Origin: Blautia sp.
GTDB lineage: Bacteria > Bacillota > Clostridia > Lachnospirales > Lachnospiraceae
Length of the DNA stretch: 36,606 bases
Direction of reading: 5' to 3'
Assembly (NCBI GenBank): GCA_029257775.1
Contig: JARIAQ010000046.1
Coordinates: 1 to 36,606, forward strand
This document shows positions 25,676 through 33,821 of this stretch, piece by piece. The translations under genes were made by a program, and so were the position numbers. The notes beneath the pieces were generated by a model, which worked only from the letters and a program-made list of their open reading frames with translations, had not been told where the DNA came from and ran no database searches. The stretch's first letter is position 1, and each line of letters opens with the position of its first letter.

Positions 25676-25709
25676 GAAAAAGGTCCGCATGATTACCTAC
25701 GGACCCTTT
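25676..25709 (-). terminator. terminator between nfnB and alkD
   Basis: Minus strand GGTCCG pairs with CGGACC across a 12-nt loop (25682-25687 with 25700-25705). A G-U and A-T pairs extend the stem into the T-run TTTTTC. It ends about 20 bp before the alkD start. Confidence 0.78.
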
Positions 25710-25742
25710 CGTTGTTAATTGAAAATACAATTTAACCAATTT

Positions 25743-27137
25743 TTATTTTTCTTTATTTTTAATAAATTCATCAATACCTTTTGCAGCTGCTTTACCAGCA
25801 CCCATAGCCAGAATAACAGTAGCTGCGCCTGTTACAGCATCGCCGCCGGCGTAAACACCTTCTTTAGAAGTTTTTCCATTTTCCTCATCTGCAATGATAC
25901 ATTTTCTTCTATTAATATCAAGTCCCACTGTTGTAGAAGAAATTAATGGATTTGGAGAAGTTCCTAAGGACATAATAACCGTATCTACTTCCATTTCAAA
26001 TTCAGATCCTTCAATTACTACAGGACGTCTTCTTCCTGACGCATCTGGCTCTCCCAGTTCCATACGGACACATTTTATACCTTTTACCCATCCGTTTTCA
26101 TCAGCTAAAATTTCTACAGGATTAGTAAGAAGATCAAAAATAATACCTTCTTCTTTTGCATGATGAACTTCTTCTTTTCTTGCTGGAAGTTCATCTTCAC
26201 TTCTTCTATATACAACGTGTACTTCTGCACCAAGACGAAGTGCTGTTCTTGCAGCATCCATAGCAACATTTCCGCCACCTACTACTACTACCTTTTTACC
26301 TGTTACAATTGGAGTATCGTAATCATCACGGAAAGCTTTCATTAAGTTACTTCTTGTTAAATATTCGTTTGCAGAAAATACGCCATTAGATACTTCACCA
26401 GGAATTCCCATAAACATTGGAAGACCTGCACCTGAACCAATAAATACGGCTTCAAAGCCTTCGTTTTCTAGTAATTCATCTATAGTTGTAGACTTACCAA
26501 TAATAACGTTAGTTTCAATTTTAACACCTAAAGCCTTTACATTTTCCACTTCTTCTTTTACAACTTTATCTTTTGGAAGACGGAACTCAGGAATACCATA
26601 TACTAATACTCCTCCTGGCTGATGTAGTGCCTCAAAAATAGTTACATCATAACCCATTTTTGCCAAATCACCTGCACAGGTAAGTCCGGAAGGGCCAGAA
26701 CCGATTACCGCTACTTTGTGTCCATTTTTCTCAGCAGGAGCTTCTGGTTTAATACCATTTTCTTTTGCCCAGTCTGCAACAAAACGTTCCAGTTTACCAA
26801 TAGAAACAGCTTCCCCTTTAATTCCTCTGATACATACGCCTTCACACTGTGACTCCTGAGGACAGACACGACCGCAGACAGCTGGTAAAGCACTGGATTG
26901 TCCAATGATTTTATATGCCTCTTCAAAATTTCCTTCTTTTACTTCATGAATAAATGCAGGAATATTAATGGATACAGGACATCCTTTTACACATTTTGCA
27001 TTTTTACAATTTAAGCAACGAGCTGCTTCTTCCATTGCTTCTTCTTTATTATAACCAAGACAAACTTCTTCAAAATTTGTTGCTCTTACCTGTGGATCCT
27101 GCTCTCTTACAGGAATTTTTTCTAATACATTACCCAT
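25743..27137 (-). CDS. nfnB: NADPH-binding large subunit of an NfnAB/GltD-like ferredoxin:NADP oxidoreductase
   Basis: A 464-aa protein of the glutamate-synthase-small-subunit family. An N-terminal domain with two [4Fe-4S] motifs (CLNCKNAKCVKGC about 41-53, and CGRVCPQESQCEGVC about 88-102) is followed by FAD (VIGSGPSGL about 145) and NADPH (VVGGGNVAMDAA about 288) Rossmann domains. With the gene upstream it matches NfnAB, which couples NADH and reduced ferredoxin oxidation to NADP+ reduction by electron bifurcation. A SudAB-type sulfide dehydrogenase is the close alternative. The ATG overlaps the nfnA stop by one base, and the GGAGG comes from nfnA's last codons. Confidence 0.88.
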   Translation of the reverse strand: MGNVLEKIPVREQDPQVRATNFEEVCLGYNKEEAMEEAARCLNCKNAKCVKGCPVSINIPAFIHEVKEGNFEEAYKIIGQSSALPAVCGRVCPQESQCEGVCIRGIKGEAVSIGKLERFVADWAKENGIKPEAPAEKNGHKVAVIGSGPSGLTCAGDLAKMGYDVTIFEALHQPGGVLVYGIPEFRLPKDKVVKEEVENVKALGVKIETNVIIGKSTTIDELLENEGFEAVFIGSGAGLPMFMGIPGEVSNGVFSANEYLTRSNLMKAFRDDYDTPIVTGKKVVVVGGGNVAMDAARTALRLGAEVHVVYRRSEDELPARKEEVHHAKEEGIIFDLLTNPVEILADENGWVKGIKCVRMELGEPDASGRRRPVVIEGSEFEMEVDTVIMSLGTSPNPLISSTTVGLDINRRKCIIADEENGKTSKEGVYAGGDAVTGAATVILAMGAGKAAAKGIDEFIKNKEK

Positions 27138-28024
27138 TATTCTTCACCTCCGCAGTTTCCACATCCACCATGGTGTGTATCACCTTCACGCTCTTTTAAT
27201 ATTGCACGACCTTCTGCTGTCTTATACATCTGTTGTCTCTTCATAGCTAAATCCCAGTCAATTAAATGTCCATCAAATTCAGGACCATCTACACACGCAA
27301 ATTTCACTTCTCCACCAACGATTACACGACAGGCTCCGCACATACCTGTTCCATCAACCATAATTGGATTCATAGATACAATAGTTGGAATGTCATATTT
27401 TTTAGTTGTTAAACAACAGAATTTCATCATAATCATAGGACCGATGGCAACACACTTTGTGTAAGTTTTTCCTTCTGCAACTAAATCATCAATTACTTTT
27501 GTTACCATACCACTACGTCCGTAAGAGCCGTCATCTGTTGTAACATATAAGTTTCCTGCTACAGCTTCCATTTCTTTTTCAAGAATAACTAAATCTTTTG
27601 TCTTTGCTCCTACGATAACATCTGCATCAATACCATGTTCATGAAGCCATTTAACCTGAGGATAAACAGGGGCAGTACCTACTCCACCAGCTACAAAAAG
27701 AATTTTCTCTTTCTTTAATTCTTCAATATCTTCATTTACAAATTCAGATGGACATCCTAATGGACCAACAAAGTCTTCAAAAGCATCTCCTGTTTGTAAT
27801 TTTGCAAATTTCTCTGTAGATGCTCCAATTGGCTGAAATACAATTGTAACTGTTCCTGCTTCTCTGTTATAATCACAGATAGTCAAAGGAACTCTTTCTC
27901 CCTCATCATCTAATTTTACAATAATAAACTGACCTGGCTGACAATGTTTTGCAACCATAGGCGCTTCTACTTCCATGAGATATACAATCTCATTCAGCTT
28001 TTCTGCTTTTAGAATTTTATACAT
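27137..28024 (-). CDS. nfnA: FAD/[2Fe-2S] small subunit of an NfnAB-type oxidoreductase
   Basis: A 295-aa sulfide/dihydroorotate-dehydrogenase electron-transfer-like flavoprotein. It has a ferredoxin-reductase FAD domain (PGQFIIVKLDDEGERVPLT about 31-49), an NAD domain (FVAGGVGTAPVYPQ about 111-124) and a [2Fe-2S] site (GTGMCGACRV about 225-234, plus FACVDGPEFDGH). The Gly/Cys-rich tail GGCGNCGG is another visible feature. It pairs with nfnB as one unit behind a strong promoter. In fermenting Clostridia this complex supplies NADPH for biosynthesis. Confidence 0.88.
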   Translation of the reverse strand: MYKILKAEKLNEIVYLMEVEAPMVAKHCQPGQFIIVKLDDEGERVPLTICDYNREAGTVTIVFQPIGASTEKFAKLQTGDAFEDFVGPLGCPSEFVNEDIEELKKEKILFVAGGVGTAPVYPQVKWLHEHGIDADVIVGAKTKDLVILEKEMEAVAGNLYVTTDDGSYGRSGMVTKVIDDLVAEGKTYTKCVAIGPMIMMKFCCLTTKKYDIPTIVSMNPIMVDGTGMCGACRVIVGGEVKFACVDGPEFDGHLIDWDLAMKRQQMYKTAEGRAILKEREGDTHHGGCGNCGGEE

Positions 28025-28141
28025 AATGTCCTCCTCAATATTTCTTACAAAATACCGGCCTCTCTGCCCGCATAGCAGTTTTTGCGATAAATCTCTTTGA
28101 AATTATCTTATGTCGATATATTGTTATAATTCCTACCTTTC

Positions 28142-28170
28142 AGTATAAGACAAATAAGATAAAATTTCAA
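28142..28170 (-). promoter_or_regulatory. strong promoter for nfnAB
   Basis: Minus strand TTGAAA (28165-28170), 17-bp spacer, TATACT (28142-28147). It predicts a leader of about 110 nt before nfnA. The rest of the 214-bp gap is AT-rich, with only weak short stems; I recognise no riboswitch in it. Confidence 0.7.
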
Positions 28171-28238
28171 TCTGCATTTGCTGCATAAAATTCATTTTTG
28201 TGCATATTGCTGTTATTTATTTCTTTTTTTTTAACTTA

Positions 28239-29369
28239 TTACCCATAATAAACATATATAGCACTACTAATAGGACTTACTTTTCCTTTTTTATCTACAG
28301 CAATAGCTGAGAAAGTATGTTCCCCTTCTGGCATAGCAATAGGGCCTACATATTTCTGACTATTTACTGTAGGTTCTTCGTCAAAAGCATAATAAATATC
28401 ACAATTTTCTTCTGCTGTTACTATAATATCTGCTGCATAATCATACTTATCAGAGTTTGGAGAAATCTGTGGTTTTTCTGGTGCTTCAAATTTCAAGGTA
28501 TACGTTTCTTCTCCTACTTCACTTGAAATTCCTTTTTTATTATAAGCAATATATTTTAAAGTTACCGTTTCTTCCTGATCAAACACAATAGGCTTTTCGT
28601 ATTTTTTACTATGTTTATCTGGTACCTTTCCATTTAAAGTATAAAAAATTTCTGTTCCTTCTGGAACATTTTGAAATTCTACAGTAATATCTGTGGAATA
28701 TGCTCCACCTAGGTTTGAGGGCTGCGGTTTTTCAGATACATAATCCTTATATTTATCTTTCATAGTATCACTGGCATTACTCATCAGCTCTGCAATCTTG
28801 TCGAATTCTTTATTTTTTTCATAAAGTCTTAAAAGCTCACCATAGGCATTTACACTATCCCCGTGTTCATTTACAACTGAAGTCAAAATAGACAAAGCTG
28901 CCGCTTCATTATTCTCCTTTAAATAAACTTTCGCCTCTAAAATATTCGCCTCTGCACTTTTAGGATTTAAAGATAAAGCTCTTTCTATATATTTTAATGC
29001 ACTTTCATAATCTTTATTGCTAAATTTAGTTTCTGCCTGCGCCATTTGAAAATCAAAAGAATTATGTTGAGACTGATATACAAAAAATATTCCAAGCCCT
29101 ACTGCTACAACAACTGCAGTAAAAGAACCTGCCAATATAATTCTCCTTTTCTTTTTTTTCTTTTTTTCATATTCTGCTTTTCGTTGCAGACGTTCCTGTT
29201 CTTTCTGCAATTCTAACTCTTTTTTTCTTTTTTCCTGTTCTTTTAATTCTTTTTGCTTAATTATAGTTTCCAACGTATTATACTCCGGAACCCATTGAAC
29301 CTCCTTCCCACATTTCGGACAAAATAAGGTTCCTTCTTCAAGATTTGTACCACATTTTATACATTTCAT
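28239..29369 (-). CDS. zinc-ribbon, single-TM, TPR protein with chitobiase/beta-hexosaminidase-like C-terminal repeats
   Basis: A 376-aa mosaic protein. In order: N-terminal zinc ribbon CIKCG...CPKCG (about 3-21), a long Lys/Glu-rich helix (about 35-75), one membrane segment (about 76-99), TPR repeats (about 105-190; FSNKDYESALKYIERALSLNP is typical), then two beta repeats of the CHB_HEX_C_1 type (about 215-295 and 300-376; EIFYTLNGKVPD and DIYYAFDEEPTV). The topology implies a cytoplasmic zinc ribbon and outward TPR and beta domains. No function is known. It begins 19 nt after ftsK and is probably cotranscribed with it. Confidence 0.8.
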   Translation of the reverse strand: MKCIKCGTNLEEGTLFCPKCGKEVQWVPEYNTLETIIKQKELKEQEKRKKELELQKEQERLQRKAEYEKKKKKKRRIILAGSFTAVVVAVGLGIFFVYQSQHNSFDFQMAQAETKFSNKDYESALKYIERALSLNPKSAEANILEAKVYLKENNEAAALSILTSVVNEHGDSVNAYGELLRLYEKNKEFDKIAELMSNASDTMKDKYKDYVSEKPQPSNLGGAYSTDITVEFQNVPEGTEIFYTLNGKVPDKHSKKYEKPIVFDQEETVTLKYIAYNKKGISSEVGEETYTLKFEAPEKPQISPNSDKYDYAADIIVTAEENCDIYYAFDEEPTVNSQKYVGPIAMPEGEHTFSAIAVDKKGKVSPISSAIYVYYG

Positions 29370-29388
29370 GCCACTTTATCCTCATTTT

Positions 29389-31821
29389 CTATAAATACTC
29401 ATCAATATACTGTTCAAATTCTTCCATGGACATCAGCACTTTTCTTGGCTTTGTCCCTTCTTCTGCACCTACTACACCAGCTTCATATAGTTGGTCCATA
29501 ATACGGGCAGCTCTATTAAAACCGATTTTAAAAACTCTCTGAAGCATTCCTATAGATGCTTTTTCCTTTTCAATAATAAACTTTCCAGCATCTGCAAAAT
29601 AAACATCTCTCTCATTTAAAGCATCTACGCCTCCAGTCGTTATCTCTTTTCCTGCTTCAATTTTTTCTTGTATTTCTTTATCATACTCCATTGTTGGATT
29701 TTGTTTTGCTAAGAAATCTACTACTGCACCAACTTCTTGATCGCTAACAAAGGCTCCCTGTACTCTCGCAGGTTTTTGATATCCCTGCGGATAAAAAAGC
29801 ATATCTCCTTTGCCAAGAAGTTTCTCAGCACCATTCATATCTAAAATTGTTCTGGAATCCACACCAGATGATACAGAAAAAGCAATTCTGGAAGGCATAT
29901 TTGCCTTAATCAATCCTGTAATAACATTAACCGATGGTCTCTGTGTAGCAATAATTAAATGAATGCCCGCTGCTCTGGCAAGCTGTGCAAGACGGCAGAT
30001 AGAATCTTCCACTTCCCCAGGTGCTACCATCATAAGATCCGCAAGTTCATCTACAATAATTACAATCTGCGGTAATTTTTTAGGCTTGTTTTCATCTTCA
30101 ATATCAGAAATACTTTCTACTTTTTTATTATAACCTTTTAAATCACGCACATTGTATTGGGCAAATTTATTATAACGATCTGTCATCTCAGCTACCGCCC
30201 AGTTTAATGCCCCTGCCGCCTTTTTAGGATCTGTAACAACAGGAATAAATAAATGTGGAATTCCATTGTATACACTAAGTTCTACCACTTTTGGATCAAT
30301 CATAATTAATTTTATATCATCTGGAGACGCTTTGTAAATAAGGCTGATAATAATTGTATTGATACATACTGACTTACCAGAACCTGTAGCACCTGCTATA
30401 AGAAGATGCGGCATCTTTCCAATATCTGTAATAACCGGTTTCCCTGCAATATCTTTTCCTGCTGCAAAAGCAAGCTTCGATTTACAATTTACAAACGCCT
30501 CTGATTGCAATAAATCTCTCAACATTACTGTGCTATTATTTTCGTTTGGAACTTCAATTCCAATAGCAGCTTTTCCTGGTATCGGGGCTTCAATTCGAAT
30601 ATCTGTTGCGGCTAAATTCAGTTTTATATCATCAGCTAAGCCAACAATCTTACTTACTTTTACGCCTTGCTCTGGTTGTAACTCATATCTGGTAACAGTA
30701 GGACCACAACTTATATTGGTAATACTTACGTTTACCCCAAAATTATGTAACGTTTCTTGCAATTTTCCTGCTGTTTCTCTTAAATGAGCATCCGAATCTC
30801 CTCCCGTCTGCTTTCCTTTTTTCAAAAGTTCTATTGGAGGAAATTCATAAACTTTTTTTGACTCTGTTTCTTTTAGAGCAATTTCTTCGCTTACTTCATG
30901 GATTCCTTGTTCGATTTCCGCCTTCGAAGAACGTGGATTTTTCCTGGATACCTCTTTTTCTTCCGTTGTCACTGGAACAACTTCTTCTATATCCTGCACA
31001 AGTTCCTCTGCCCTATGAATTGGAAAGGCATTTTCTGGAATGAAAGGTTTTTCTAAAAGTCCAGCTTTTGCTGCTACTTCTTCTTTTTCCAACTTTCCAG
31101 TATTTTCTATTTGTTCTTTTACAAACTCCTCTGTTCTTTCCTTACGTTTCTTTTTCCGTGCTTGTTGTTGCTGATTTTCTTTTTGTTCTTCCTGGCATTT
31201 TTTCAATAACTCTCGTCGTTCTGCTTTTCTTACTGCTGCATGTTGATACATCCTACGACTATATTTCCGAATCATATCAAACATTGATTTTTGTGTAATC
31301 AAAACATAGGAAATCATCATCGCCGTAACTGCAATCACATAAGCCCCTACTGTTCCAAATGCTTGTATAGAAAAACGACATAAAAGGCCTCCCAAAAGAC
31401 CTCCTCCCGTTTTATATTCTGCTGATACATGATAATAGGCCATTAAATTTTTTTCATATACAGCTCCTTCTGTAATAAGCTGCAAAAATAGGCAAGTAGC
31501 AAGAAATAGCAGGATAAATCCTGCCATTTTTCTATAAGCTCTCGGATTTTTTCTATTTGCAATAACAAATGCAATTCCAAGGAACAAAAATATAGGAAGA
31601 ACGTAGCACACCAAACCCACTAGTCCAAAAAAGAAACTGCTGATTGCATTACCAACAGAACCTCCTACTCCGAAATTACTAATTAAAAGTACAACAGAAA
31701 TAGCCAAAACAATCCACAAAAGAATTTCTGACTCTATAGAGATTCCTGCCTGTACCTGTTTTTTCTTTTTTCCGGAAGATTTGCTTCTTTTTCCCGCACT
31801 TTTTTTCTTAGTTGTTGCCAT
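29389..31821 (-). CDS. FtsK/SpoIIIE DNA translocase
   Basis: An 810-aa membrane-anchored DNA pump for chromosome segregation at division or sporulation septa. N-terminal membrane segments (about four, residues 28-190), a charged linker (about 195-330), then the motor: Walker A GATGSGKS (about 475) and Walker B VIIVDELADLMM (about 590). The C-terminal winged-helix gamma domain (about 740-800, IGMLQRVFKIGFNRAARIMD) reads orientation sequences. Whether it is the division FtsK or the sporulation SpoIIIE cannot be decided from sequence alone, but its position by tepA matches Bacillus spoIIIE. GGGGAG precedes the ATG. Confidence 0.95.
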   Translation of the reverse strand: MATTKKKSAGKRSKSSGKKKKQVQAGISIESEILLWIVLAISVVLLISNFGVGGSVGNAISSFFFGLVGLVCYVLPIFLFLGIAFVIANRKNPRAYRKMAGFILLFLATCLFLQLITEGAVYEKNLMAYYHVSAEYKTGGGLLGGLLCRFSIQAFGTVGAYVIAVTAMMISYVLITQKSMFDMIRKYSRRMYQHAAVRKAERRELLKKCQEEQKENQQQQARKKKRKERTEEFVKEQIENTGKLEKEEVAAKAGLLEKPFIPENAFPIHRAEELVQDIEEVVPVTTEEKEVSRKNPRSSKAEIEQGIHEVSEEIALKETESKKVYEFPPIELLKKGKQTGGDSDAHLRETAGKLQETLHNFGVNVSITNISCGPTVTRYELQPEQGVKVSKIVGLADDIKLNLAATDIRIEAPIPGKAAIGIEVPNENNSTVMLRDLLQSEAFVNCKSKLAFAAGKDIAGKPVITDIGKMPHLLIAGATGSGKSVCINTIIISLIYKASPDDIKLIMIDPKVVELSVYNGIPHLFIPVVTDPKKAAGALNWAVAEMTDRYNKFAQYNVRDLKGYNKKVESISDIEDENKPKKLPQIVIIVDELADLMMVAPGEVEDSICRLAQLARAAGIHLIIATQRPSVNVITGLIKANMPSRIAFSVSSGVDSRTILDMNGAEKLLGKGDMLFYPQGYQKPARVQGAFVSDQEVGAVVDFLAKQNPTMEYDKEIQEKIEAGKEITTGGVDALNERDVYFADAGKFIIEKEKASIGMLQRVFKIGFNRAARIMDQLYEAGVVGAEEGTKPRKVLMSMEEFEQYIDEYL

Positions 31822-31856
31822 ATTTCTTTTCTCCCCTTAATCAATTCCCCTGTTAT

Positions 31857-32729
31857 TTATACAAAATTGCAAATAATTGCTACTATCCCCAATAAAAAAC
31901 AATATATAGAGAAAATACGAAAACGCTTTTTTCTCATCAACACTAACATTCCTTTAACACAAAAATATCCTACTATACCTGCTATTATGGCTGCAAAGAA
32001 AGCAAATATTAAAATCTCTGTGTTTTCTCCTGTATAAGGAAACTGAAACAGTTCTAAAAGTACCGCCCCTAATATAGATGGTATTGCCATTAAAAAGGAA
32101 TACTTAACTGCAAATTTTCTATTAAATCCACACAAAAGGCAAACAGCTATAGTAATCCCGGTTCTAGAAATGCCGGGAAAAACAGCCATCCCTTGACAGA
32201 CTCCTATTAAAAATGCCATAGAATAAGTAACATCCTTAGGTATTTTTCCCCCCGCCGGAAAAAAATCTACAACTAATAATAAAATTCCCGTTATGAAAAG
32301 CCCCATAGCCGGCGCTAACAAATTTTTTCCTGCCTGTGCTACAAAATCCTGAAACAAAAAACCTAAAAAAGCTGTTGGAATAGTAGATACAAAAAGCAGT
32401 AAAAGTAGCTTTCTATAATTATTAGAAATAATTTTTTTATATCGCTTTGCGTCCTGTTGATTCCGATTGTGGAAATAGATTCGTATATTCCCATAAAGTT
32501 CGTAAAAACTTTTACATCCTTCTAATAACAGTTTTTTAAGATCTTGGCGAAAGACTACAAAAATCACAGCAAGAGTTCCCAAATGAAGAACTGTATTAAA
32601 TAAAAGTCCCGTATGCGTTTCTATTTTAAATAAATTCTCGATAATCGCCAGATGTCCAGAGCTACTCACTGGAAGAAACTCCGTAATTCCTTGAATTACA
32701 CCTAATAAGAGTGCCTGTATCAATGACAT
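31857..32729 (-). CDS. uppP: undecaprenyl-diphosphatase (BacA/UppP)
   Basis: Integral membrane phosphatase that recycles undecaprenyl pyrophosphate for peptidoglycan synthesis and gives bacitracin tolerance. Both active-site motifs are present: EFLPVSSSGHLAI (about residues 17-29) and the PGISRTG loop (about 186-192). About eight hydrophobic segments are seen, and 290 aa is normal. It has its own promoter (32775-32803), GAGG before the ATG, and is 35 nt upstream of ftsK. Confidence 0.95.
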   Translation of the reverse strand: MSLIQALLLGVIQGITEFLPVSSSGHLAIIENLFKIETHTGLLFNTVLHLGTLAVIFVVFRQDLKKLLLEGCKSFYELYGNIRIYFHNRNQQDAKRYKKIISNNYRKLLLLLFVSTIPTAFLGFLFQDFVAQAGKNLLAPAMGLFITGILLLVVDFFPAGGKIPKDVTYSMAFLIGVCQGMAVFPGISRTGITIAVCLLCGFNRKFAVKYSFLMAIPSILGAVLLELFQFPYTGENTEILIFAFFAAIIAGIVGYFCVKGMLVLMRKKRFRIFSIYCFLLGIVAIICNFV

Positions 32730-32774
32730 TTTATTAACCTCATCATTCGTATTTTATGGTTTTATCAAATGTTT

Positions 32775-32803
32775 ATTTTATCATAAATTTTAACTTCATA
32801 CAA
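32775..32803 (-). promoter_or_regulatory. putative promoter for uppP-ftsK-TPR unit
   Basis: Minus strand TTGTAT (32798-32803), 17-bp spacer, TAAAAT (32775-32780). Confidence 0.6.
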
Positions 32804-32812
32804 CTTAATTTC

Positions 32813-33517
32813 TTAAGATTTCTTTGCTTTCTCATTTTCAATCAATTCATATAACTTGTGAAGAGCCTGGCAAATCCCTCCTGTTTCATCAATCAATCCT
32901 TCTTTTACTGCTTCTTCCCCTTCTAACATAGTTCCTACATCTTTTACTAACTGAGACGTATCTAGCATTAATTCTTCTATCCGTTTTTGAGGCATTTTAG
33001 AATGGCCTGCAATAAACCGAGTAATTCGATCCTGAATTTTCTCCATATTTCGATAGGTCTGCATCACTCCGATAAACATGCCATTACTTCGTACCGGGTG
33101 GATAACCATAGTTGCACTGGGAACAATATAAGAATAGTCCGCAGAAACTGCCATTGGGACACCAATGGAGTGACCTCCTCCTAATACAAGGGAAACCGTG
33201 GGTTTACTTAAAGATGCAATCATTTCTGCAATAGCAAGTCCCGCCTCCACATCTCCCCCCACAGTATTTAGTAAAATTAATAGGCCATCTGTCTCCTTAC
33301 TATCTTCAATCATTGCAAGCTTAGGGAGTACATGTTCGTACTTTGTAGTCTTACTATTATTGGGCATACACTCATGTCCTTCTACTTCTCCAATAATAGA
33401 TAAAAGTTGGATATGATACTGCCTATCATTGTCTTCAAGTAATACTTGTCCTGTTTCTTCAATTTGGTTATTTTCCGCTTGAATTTTATCAAGCTTTTCT
33501 TTTTTTTCCTCAGACAT
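32813..33517 (-). CDS. tepA: ClpP-fold serine protease TepA
   Basis: A 234-aa ClpP/crotonase-fold peptidase of the TepA (translocation-enhancing protein) type. The Ser nucleophile lies in GGGHSIGVP (Ser about 117) and His in MVIHPVRS (His about 140); NTVGGDVEAGLAIAEM (about 84-99) is the oxyanion region. In Bacillus tepA lies next to spoIIIE, and here uppP and ftsK follow. I use the ATG at 33517 (MSEEKK), with GGAGG spaced 7 nt; its N-terminal lead before GEVEGH (about 42 aa) resembles Bacillus TepA. The ATG at 33592 would run through a hairpin. Its SD is inside that perfect 10-bp stem. Confidence 0.9.
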   Translation of the reverse strand: MSEEKKEKLDKIQAENNQIEETGQVLLEDNDRQYHIQLLSIIGEVEGHECMPNNSKTTKYEHVLPKLAMIEDSKETDGLLILLNTVGGDVEAGLAIAEMIASLSKPTVSLVLGGGHSIGVPMAVSADYSYIVPSATMVIHPVRSNGMFIGVMQTYRNMEKIQDRITRFIAGHSKMPQKRIEELMLDTSQLVKDVGTMLEGEEAVKEGLIDETGGICQALHKLYELIENEKAKKS

Positions 33518-33521
33518 GAAA

Positions 33522-33550
33522 ATACCTCCAGTTCTTTTTTCTGGAGGTAT
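33522..33550 (-). promoter_or_regulatory. hairpin sequestering the tepA ribosome binding site
   Basis: Minus strand ATACCTCCAG (33541-33550), 9-nt loop, CTGGAGGTAT (33522-33531): a perfect 10-bp inverted repeat whose 3' arm contains the whole GGAGG of tepA. The fold would block translation initiation. The few T residues that follow (ATTTTC) are too few for a strong terminator, though weak termination is possible. Confidence 0.7.
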
Positions 33551-33570
33551 TATGTGTAGTATCTTTAATT

Positions 33571-33697
33571 TTATTCTTCCCAGTTGTGCCACACATCTGT
33601 CACATCATCATCTGTGTAAACAACATTTTTTTTATGTCTTGTAAATACTAGCTTTTACGAACAATAACATTTTACGCTTAATGTATGTACGGCATAA
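33571..33697 (-). pseudogene. short reading-frame remnant upstream of tepA
   Basis: On minus a frame ending in TAA at 33571 reads KLVFTRHKKNVVYTDDDV, then TDVWHNWEE, back to a stop at 33655-33657. Beyond that stop the same frame is open for about 13 more codons (ending CYCS before the stop). There is no start codon. The composition looks protein-like, but the length is too small to be sure. It may be the 3' end of a gene interrupted by the accessory island, or chance. Confidence 0.28.
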
Positions 33698-33730
33698 TTA
33701 TTTTATACTTATATTCCATCGTACAACATA

Positions 33731-33759
33731 AGTATAGCATAACAGAGAGGTGAATTCAA
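33731..33759 (-). promoter_or_regulatory. strong promoter for tepA
   Basis: Minus strand TTGAAT (33754-33759), 17-bp spacer, TATACT (33731-33736) with a TG extension (TGCTATACT). It predicts a leader of roughly 200 nt to the tepA ATG. Confidence 0.7.
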
Positions 33760-33821
33760 CTGCATGCGGTATAGGATTTCAAAATACAGCACTAGGCTCT
33801 ATATTACAATCAGTTTTAAAA

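Larger units (their letters stand above)
33518..33821. other. 304-bp gap between the accessory island and tepA
   Basis: Contents: tepA SD hairpin (33522-33550), the possible remnant frame (33571-33697), the tepA promoter (33731-33759) and about 60 bp after the kinase stop with no clear terminator stem. No RNA gene is recognised. Confidence 0.7.

Noticed and set aside
28024-28142. Riboswitch in the nfnAB leader
   Set aside because: The leader is about 110 nt but shows only weak short stems and no known aptamer motif or terminator.
33518-33592. Longer TepA start at 33592
   Set aside because: It would put the N-terminus through the 10-bp hairpin and ignore a perfect GGAGG at the correct distance from the ATG at 33517.
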